From positions 4,402,001-4,466,000 of the forward strand of contig NZ_CP045701.2 of the NCBI RefSeq assembly GCF_009601685.2: a stretch of DNA of 64,000 nt, written 5' to 3'. Shown piece after piece: positions 58,977-64,000 of the stretch. Source of the DNA: Pseudomonas brassicacearum (GTDB lineage: Bacteria; Pseudomonadota; Gammaproteobacteria; Pseudomonadales; Pseudomonadaceae). Position numbers and translations under genes: made by a program. Numbering within the stretch: the first letter of the stretch is position 1; every line of letters begins with the position of its first letter. Below the pieces are notes generated by a model that worked only from the letters and a program-made list of their open reading frames with translations, had not been told where the DNA came from and did not search any database.

Positions 58977-60462
58977 CCCCTGTGGGAGCCGAGCTTGCTC
59001 GCGATAGCGGTGGGTCAGCTTGCATTGATGTTGAATGGACCTCGGTCATCGCGAGCAAGCTTGGCTCCCACAGCAATTCTCCAGTGTTCATGCGTTCCGC
59101 GCTCACCGCCTCCCCCCTGTGGGAGCCGAGCTTGCTCGCGATAGCGGTGGGTCAGCGTGCATTGATGTTGAATGGGCCTCGGTCATCGCGAGCAAGCTTG
59201 GCTCCCACCGCAATTCTCCAGTGTTCATGCGTTCCGCGCTCACCGGCCCCCCCTGTGGGAGCCGAGCTTGCTCGCGATAGCGGTGGGTCAGCGTGCATTG
59301 ATGCTGAATGGACCTCGGTCATCGCGAGCAAGCTTGGCTCCCACCGCAATTCTCCAGTGTTCATGAGTTCCGCGCTCACCGCCCCCCCTGTGGGAGCCGA
59401 GCTTGCTCGCGATAGCGGTGAGTCAGCGTGCATTGATGTTGAATGGACCTCGGTCATCGCGAGCAAGCTTGGCTCCCACCGCAATTCTCCAGTGCTCATG
59501 AGTTCCGCGCTCACCGCCTCCCCCCTGTGGGAGCCAAGCTTGCTCGCGATAGCGGTGAGTCAGCGTGCATTGATGTTGAATGGACCTCGGTCATCGCGAG
59601 CAAGCTTTGATCCCACAGCAATTCTCCAGTGCTCATGAGTTCCGCGCTCACCGCCCCCCCCCTGTGGGAGCCGAGCTTGCTCGCGATAGCGGTGGGTCAG
59701 CTTGCATTGATGTTGAATGGACCTAGTTCATCGCGAGCAAGCTTGGCTCCCACCGCAATTCTCCAGTGTTCATGAGTTCCGCGCTCACCGCCCCCCCTGT
59801 GGGAGCCGAGCTTGCTCGCGATAGCGGTGGGTCAGCGTGCATTGATGTTGAATGGACCTCGGTCATCGCGAGCAAGCTTTGATCCCACAGCAATTCTCCA
59901 GTGCTCATGAGTTCCGCACTCACCGCCCCCCTGTGGGAGCCGAACTTGCTCGCGATAGCGATGGGTCAGCTTGCATTGATGTTGAATGGGCCTCGGTCAT
60001 CGCGAGCAAGCTTGGCTCCCACAGCAATTCTCCAGTGTTCATGAGTTCCGCGCTCACCGCCCCCCTGTGGGAGCCGAGCTTGCTCGCGATAGCGGTGGGT
60101 CAGCGTGCATTGATGTTGAATGGGCCTCGGTCATCGCGAGCAAGCTTGGCTCCCACAGCAATTCTCCAGTGGTCATGAGTTCCGCGCTCACCCCCCAGTG
60201 GGAGCCGAGCTTGCTCGCGATAGCGGTGGGTCAGCGTGCATTGATGTTGAATGGGCCTCGGTCATCGCGAGCAAGCTTTGATCCCACAGCAATTCTCCAG
60301 TGCTCATGAGTTCCGCACTCACCGCCCCCCCTGTGGGAGCCGAGCTTGCTCGCGATAGCGGTGGGTCAGCGTGCATTGATGTTGAATGGACCTCGGTCAT
60401 CGCGAGCAAGCTTGGCTCCCACAGCAAAACCCGTGTGGGAGCGAGCCTGCTCGCGATGAGGC
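58977..60462. repeat. Tandem array of about eleven ~135-bp paired REP units
   Basis: Each unit has gtgggagccgagcttgctcg and its inverted partner cgagcaagcttggctcccac, joined by two spacers (cagcgtgcattgatgttgaat and caattctccagtg.tcatgag). Right-hand REPs recur near 59048, 59186, 59321, 59457, 59593, 59730, 59866, 60000, 60134, 60265 and 60400. Long open frames inside are by-products. No gene lies between 58841 and 60539. Confidence 0.92.
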
Positions 60463-60539
60463 CAGCCCAAACACCCGCAAATCCCGCCGCAAACAAAAAC
60501 TGCAGCCTCACTGGCTGCCGTTTTTGTATAAACACTGAC

Positions 60540-63113
60540 TCAAGCCAAACGCGACAACATCTCCTGCGCTTCGCTCTTCTGGGTGGCGTCGCCTTCGCTG
60601 AGGACTTCGCCGAGGATGTCGCGGGCGCCGTCGTTGTCGCCCATGTCGATGTAGGCCTGGGCCAGGTCGAGCTTGGTCGCCACTTCGTCGGTACCGCTAA
60701 GGAAGTCGAAGTCCGGCTCGTCTTCTGCACCGGCCAAGGCATCTTCGGCGGTGAAGGTCGGCTGGCCAAGGCTGTCGGACAGACGATCCAACTCGGCGTT
60801 TACATCGTCAAGCTCGGACTCGAAGACATCCTTGGGCGCATCGTGCGCGTCCATTTCATCAGACAGGGACAGATCGAAGTCCGCCGGCAGTTCGAGATCG
60901 TCAGCCGGGGTATCAGCCAAAGCCGGCGTTTCAGTCGCAGGCAAGTCCAGGCCCTTGAGGTCGTCGTCCAGGTCCAGCAGGAAGTCTTCATCGTCGAGCG
61001 CAGGGACCGGGGTCGGGGCATCGGCACCCAGGTCCAAATCGAACTCCGACAGGTCGTCCAGGCTTTCGCTGGCTTCAGTCTGCTGCTTGAGCACCGACTC
61101 GAAACTCAGGTCGTCGTCTTCCGGGAACGCGTCCAGCTCGGCGACAGGCTCTGGCGTCGGCGCAACCGGGGCGGCTTCCAGGTCATCCAGGCTCAGGTCG
61201 AAGGCGCTGTCGAGTTCCTCGTCTGTCGGCGCCTTGTCTTCCAGCAGGTCCTTGACGTACTGCGCGTCCAGTTCAGCAGCCACCGCTGCCGCGGCCAGGC
61301 CCGCGGTAGTCGCGACCACCATGGCCGGGAAACGGCTTTTCAGTTGTTCGACCTGGGCGAAATTCTCGCCATTGGCCACCAATTGGCGTTCCTGGGCGAC
61401 AAAGGCGTCGCGGTCGCCCTGCTGACCGTAGACTTCCATCAGCTTCAGGCGTAGATCGCTGCGCTGAGGCTCGGCCTTGATGCCTTGTTCAAGCAGGTCG
61501 GCAGCCTGGTTCAAGCGGCCGCGGTCGATATGGGACTGGGCCTGGGGCAGCACGTCGTCGGAGCGATCGGCAGCCGGAGCCACCAAGGGCGCCGCGATAG
61601 GCGGCGTGACCACCACAGGCGCAACCACCGGGGCCGGCTTGGGTACCGGCGCAGGAGCAGGCGCGGGTTTTGGCTCGAGCTTTACGCTAGGCGGTGGAAC
61701 ATCAATGCCCTCGAAGCTGCTCGGGGGCAGATCGAGCTCCGGGGAGAAGTCAGCCTCCTCCTCGAGGGCTCGGGCCATGCGCAAGTGCTTTTCCGCTTCC
61801 TGCTGGGCCTTGCGGCGACGGGCGAGCAACAACAAAAGCAACAGCAGGAGCAGCGCCCCACCGCCAATCAATCCCAGCAGGATCGGGTTGGTCAGCAGGT
61901 CGTTGTATTTTTGCTCGTTGGACGCGGCAGGCGTCGGCTCGACCGCAGCGGCAGGCGGCGTCGCTTCCGGGGCTGCCTCTGGCGCAGGCGCAGGCGCAGG
62001 GGCCAGTTCTGCGGACATTGCAGGAGGTGCCTCGCCAGCAGGAGGAACGGCGACACCTTCGGCCTGCATCTTGGCCAGTTGATTGTTCTTCAGCTCGATC
62101 AGGCGTTGCAGTTTGTCCAGTTGACTCTGCAGGTCCGCCATACGGCTTTTCAGTTCTTCGTTATCCCGGCGAGCCGAGTCGAGGCTTTCCTGGGTGACTG
62201 CAAGCTTGTTGGAGAGCGCTTGGGCATCGCCGGCAGCGCCCTTGCCCTTGCCGCCCGCCTTCGCCGAATCAGCCGACACCAGGCTCAGGTTGTCGCGACC
62301 GGCAGCCTGTGCCGGCGCACCTTCACCGCGGCCGCGCTTGGTGGCATCCAACTGCTGTTTGCCAGCACCCGCCACGCCACGCCGCCCCGCACGCCAGGCG
62401 GCGTTCTGCGCAGCCACTTCGGCGATGGCCTGGGGTTGCGGCAATGCCGTGCTTTGCACCGGGTCCGGCAGGCGCAACACCTGGCCGGTCTTGAGCAGGT
62501 TGATGTTGCCGTTGATGAACGCGTTAGGGTTCAACGCCTGGATCGCCAGCATGGTTTGCTGGACCGAGCCGCCGTTACGCACCTTGGCGGCGATTTCCCA
62601 CAGGGTATCGCGCGGCGTGGTGGTGTATTGCGAAGGCTTGGTGGCGCCGGTGACCGGCGTGGACACGACCTGGGGCGGTTTCGCCCGGGTGGCGTCAGCG
62701 GCCTGTGGCGAGAATTTGGAGGGATCGAGCAATACGCTGTAGTCGCGCAGCAGGCGGCCATTGGGCCACATCACCTGCACAAGGAACTTGACCATGGGTT
62801 CAGACAGCGGCCGACTGGACGTTACCCGCAGGACGCTCTTGCCATTGGCGTTGATCACCGGAGTGAAGCTCAGGTCATTGAGAAAGGGCTGGCGGTCGAC
62901 CCCTGCCTTGGCAAACTCTTCGGGCGAGGCCAGGCTCGGCACGACTTCGGCGGCGGTCAGTTGCTGGACATCGAGCAGCTCGATCTCGGCGACCAAGGGC
63001 TGGTTCGGCGGCGACTTCAGGGTCAATTCCCCGAGCCCGAGCGCTTGCGCCATACCGGAGGACAGCGCCGAGGCGGCCGCTATTGCTAACACCAGTTTGC
63101 GAACTTGAACCAT
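60540..63113 (-). CDS. fimV: Polar hub protein FimV
   Basis: 857 residues. Signal peptide (LVLAIAAASALSSGMAQALG), FimV N-terminal domain (LGELTLKSPPNQPLVAEIEL), LysM (YTTTPRDTLWEIAAKVRNGG, about 165-215), coiled coil (about 300-345), membrane helix (ILLGLIGGGALLLLLLLLLL, near 415-435), acidic cytoplasmic part with TPR-like repeats, and the C-terminal FimV/TPR cap (KLDLAQAYIDMGDNDGARDI). Organises type IV pilus and polarity proteins. Long REP array downstream. Confidence 0.95.
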   Translation of the reverse strand: MVQVRKLVLAIAAASALSSGMAQALGLGELTLKSPPNQPLVAEIELLDVQQLTAAEVVPSLASPEEFAKAGVDRQPFLNDLSFTPVINANGKSVLRVTSSRPLSEPMVKFLVQVMWPNGRLLRDYSVLLDPSKFSPQAADATRAKPPQVVSTPVTGATKPSQYTTTPRDTLWEIAAKVRNGGSVQQTMLAIQALNPNAFINGNINLLKTGQVLRLPDPVQSTALPQPQAIAEVAAQNAAWRAGRRGVAGAGKQQLDATKRGRGEGAPAQAAGRDNLSLVSADSAKAGGKGKGAAGDAQALSNKLAVTQESLDSARRDNEELKSRMADLQSQLDKLQRLIELKNNQLAKMQAEGVAVPPAGEAPPAMSAELAPAPAPAPEAAPEATPPAAAVEPTPAASNEQKYNDLLTNPILLGLIGGGALLLLLLLLLLARRRKAQQEAEKHLRMARALEEEADFSPELDLPPSSFEGIDVPPPSVKLEPKPAPAPAPVPKPAPVVAPVVVTPPIAAPLVAPAADRSDDVLPQAQSHIDRGRLNQAADLLEQGIKAEPQRSDLRLKLMEVYGQQGDRDAFVAQERQLVANGENFAQVEQLKSRFPAMVVATTAGLAAAAVAAELDAQYVKDLLEDKAPTDEELDSAFDLSLDDLEAAPVAPTPEPVAELDAFPEDDDLSFESVLKQQTEASESLDDLSEFDLDLGADAPTPVPALDDEDFLLDLDDDLKGLDLPATETPALADTPADDLELPADFDLSLSDEMDAHDAPKDVFESELDDVNAELDRLSDSLGQPTFTAEDALAGAEDEPDFDFLSGTDEVATKLDLAQAYIDMGDNDGARDILGEVLSEGDATQKSEAQEMLSRLA

Positions 63114-63323
63114 AGCCTCTTCCTTTGTTTGAACATTCCTCGGCCAGCGAGAAGGTATTGATGCCGCTGCCGTAAGGCATTGCGCGCAGCCCCGAAGCGA
63201 CGGTGCGCGCGATCATTTCACTCATGCCCCGGGAATGTCCCCCAGAGGGATGTTCGCCTTCAGCACTCCGACCAAGCATAGCGCCCAGCTAGAATCATTC
63301 GACAAATTGATGCCAAGTATCTT

Positions 63324-64000
63324 TTACAGCAAGTCTTTTATCAACAACTCAGCCACCTGCACGGCATTGAGCGCCGCGCCCTTGCGCACGTTATCTGACG
63401 TCAGCCACATATTTAGTTCCGCCGGATCGTCGATTCCACCGCGCACACGACCAACGTAGACCACATCCTGGCCCACCGCATCGCCCACCGCCGTCGGATA
63501 ATCGCCCGCATCCACCAGCTCGATACCCGGGGCCGCTTCCAGCGCCGCGTTGACCTTGGCCAGGTCGATGGGACTGGCAGACTGCACAGTCACGCTAAAG
63601 CTATCGCCAAAAAACACCGGGGCTTGAATGCAAGTGACGGAAATCTTTAACAAAGGTTGATTCAGCACCTGGCGCAACTCGCGGACCAGGCGCTTTTCCA
63701 ACTGCGTATGGCCCTGCTCGTCCGGGGTGCCGACCTGGGCCAGCAGGTTGAACGCCATCTGCCGGTCAAAGAATTTCGGCTCCAGCGGACGGGCGTTGAG
63801 CAGCTCGGCGGTCTGGCGCGCCAGCTCGCTCACAGCCACGCGGCCCTGGGCCGACACGGCGAGGCTGGCGGTCAGGCTGATGCGCTGCAAGTCCAGGCAT
63901 TCGCGCAGCGGCGCCAGCACCACCGCCAAGGCCGTGGCCGAAGCGCTGGGGCTGCTGACCTGCAACGGCTTGCTCAAACCGGCGAGCACCTGGGCGTTGG
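63324..64000 (-). CDS. Aspartate-semialdehyde dehydrogenase-like protein (5' part outside window)
   Basis: 225 residues visible. KPLQVSSPSASATALAVVLA PLREC, VAFN-like MAFNLLAQVG and VQSASPIDLAKVNAALEAAP match the C-terminal half of Asd-family proteins; the conserved catalytic Cys is replaced or shifted in this position (SSPSASAT), as in the Usg/PA3116 paralogue, so it may not be a true Asd. Frame remains open to base 64000. Gap to fimV (63114-63323) carries the fimV promoter region only. Confidence 0.82.
   Translation of the reverse strand, partial: NAQVLAGLSKPLQVSSPSASATALAVVLAPLRECLDLQRISLTASLAVSAQGRVAVSELARQTAELLNARPLEPKFFDRQMAFNLLAQVGTPDEQGHTQLEKRLVRELRQVLNQPLLKISVTCIQAPVFFGDSFSVTVQSASPIDLAKVNAALEAAPGIELVDAGDYPTAVGDAVGQDVVYVGRVRGGIDDPAELNMWLTSDNVRKGAALNAVQVAELLIKDLL

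Noticed and set aside
58977..60462. Regular repeat spacing suggestive of a CRISPR array
   Set aside because: Units are about 135 bp, the supposed spacers are themselves repeated, and no cas genes are present.
58982..60769. Several long open frames with repeated peptides such as VGAELARDSGGSACIDVEW between truA and fimV
   Set aside because: They arise from translating the REP array in several frames and both directions; no ribosome-binding site or family match.

Overview
The window is a chromosomal segment of a fluorescent-group Pseudomonas. The right part has the gene order usg/asd-like - fimV - truA - trpF - accD - folC - dedD - cvpA - purF - metZ - SDR, which matches the core PA3116-PA3106 block of Pseudomonas, and the non-coding DNA carries the REP elements typical of P. 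fluorescens relatives. There are three layers: a scrambled accessory region (1-5.2 kb), a complete-looking lambda/HK97-type siphoprophage (5.25-47.73 kb), and core chromosome (47.7-64 kb).

The left accessory region is an insertion graveyard beside a tRNA-Val integration site. It holds an IS66 TnpB cut by the window edge, a stop-interrupted tyrosine-integrase remnant, a 186-bp MITE with perfect 23-bp inverted repeats, IS21-like terminal repeats that cut into a HigB toxin, an intact HigA, and a Phd/RelB-RelE pair whose toxin seems to have lost its first codons. Within it lies the most intriguing unit: two translationally coupled genes, a stand-alone TOPRIM protein and a small protein with a caspase/CHAT-like His-Cys arrangement. 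I do not recognise this pair; it looks like a candidate two-component defence module.

The prophage is bounded by an exact 83-bp repeat (5246-5328 and 47643-47725) that includes the 3' end of tRNA-Val(GAC). The complete tRNA is rebuilt at the right end, next to xis and int. Late genes run leftward: HNH, small and large terminase, portal, protease, capsid, connectors, tail tube, G/GT chaperones with a -1 frameshift on eight A residues, tape measure, M, L, K, I, J, fibres, endolysin and Rz/Rz1. Several intrinsic terminators lie between these genes, which implies antitermination. The leftward early operon holds an O-like initiator with heptamer iterons, a DnaC-like loader, DUF3310, DUF1364-like and VRR-NUC proteins, a second tyrosine recombinase and a zinc-finger protein. 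A cro-like gene and a self-cleaving S24 repressor sit at 35.5-36.6 kb with operators on both sides of the repressor. The rightward early region encodes a LuxR-HTH protein, a TerB-like protein, a C5 methyltransferase, a DUF4406 protein, many small genes whose ribosome-binding sites sit just behind short hairpins, and an AT-rich opposing pair (membrane protein plus exported coiled-coil protein) that looks like cargo. Cargo-like genes also lie between tail genes K and I and beside the holin.

The core region holds a FAD amine oxidoreductase, a Val(TAC)-Asp-Asp tRNA cluster and the long leftward housekeeping series for methionine, purine, folate, fatty-acid and tryptophan synthesis, tRNA pseudouridylation and the polar hub protein FimV. 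About eleven tandem copies of a ~135-bp paired-REP unit (58.98-60.46 kb) separate truA from fimV.
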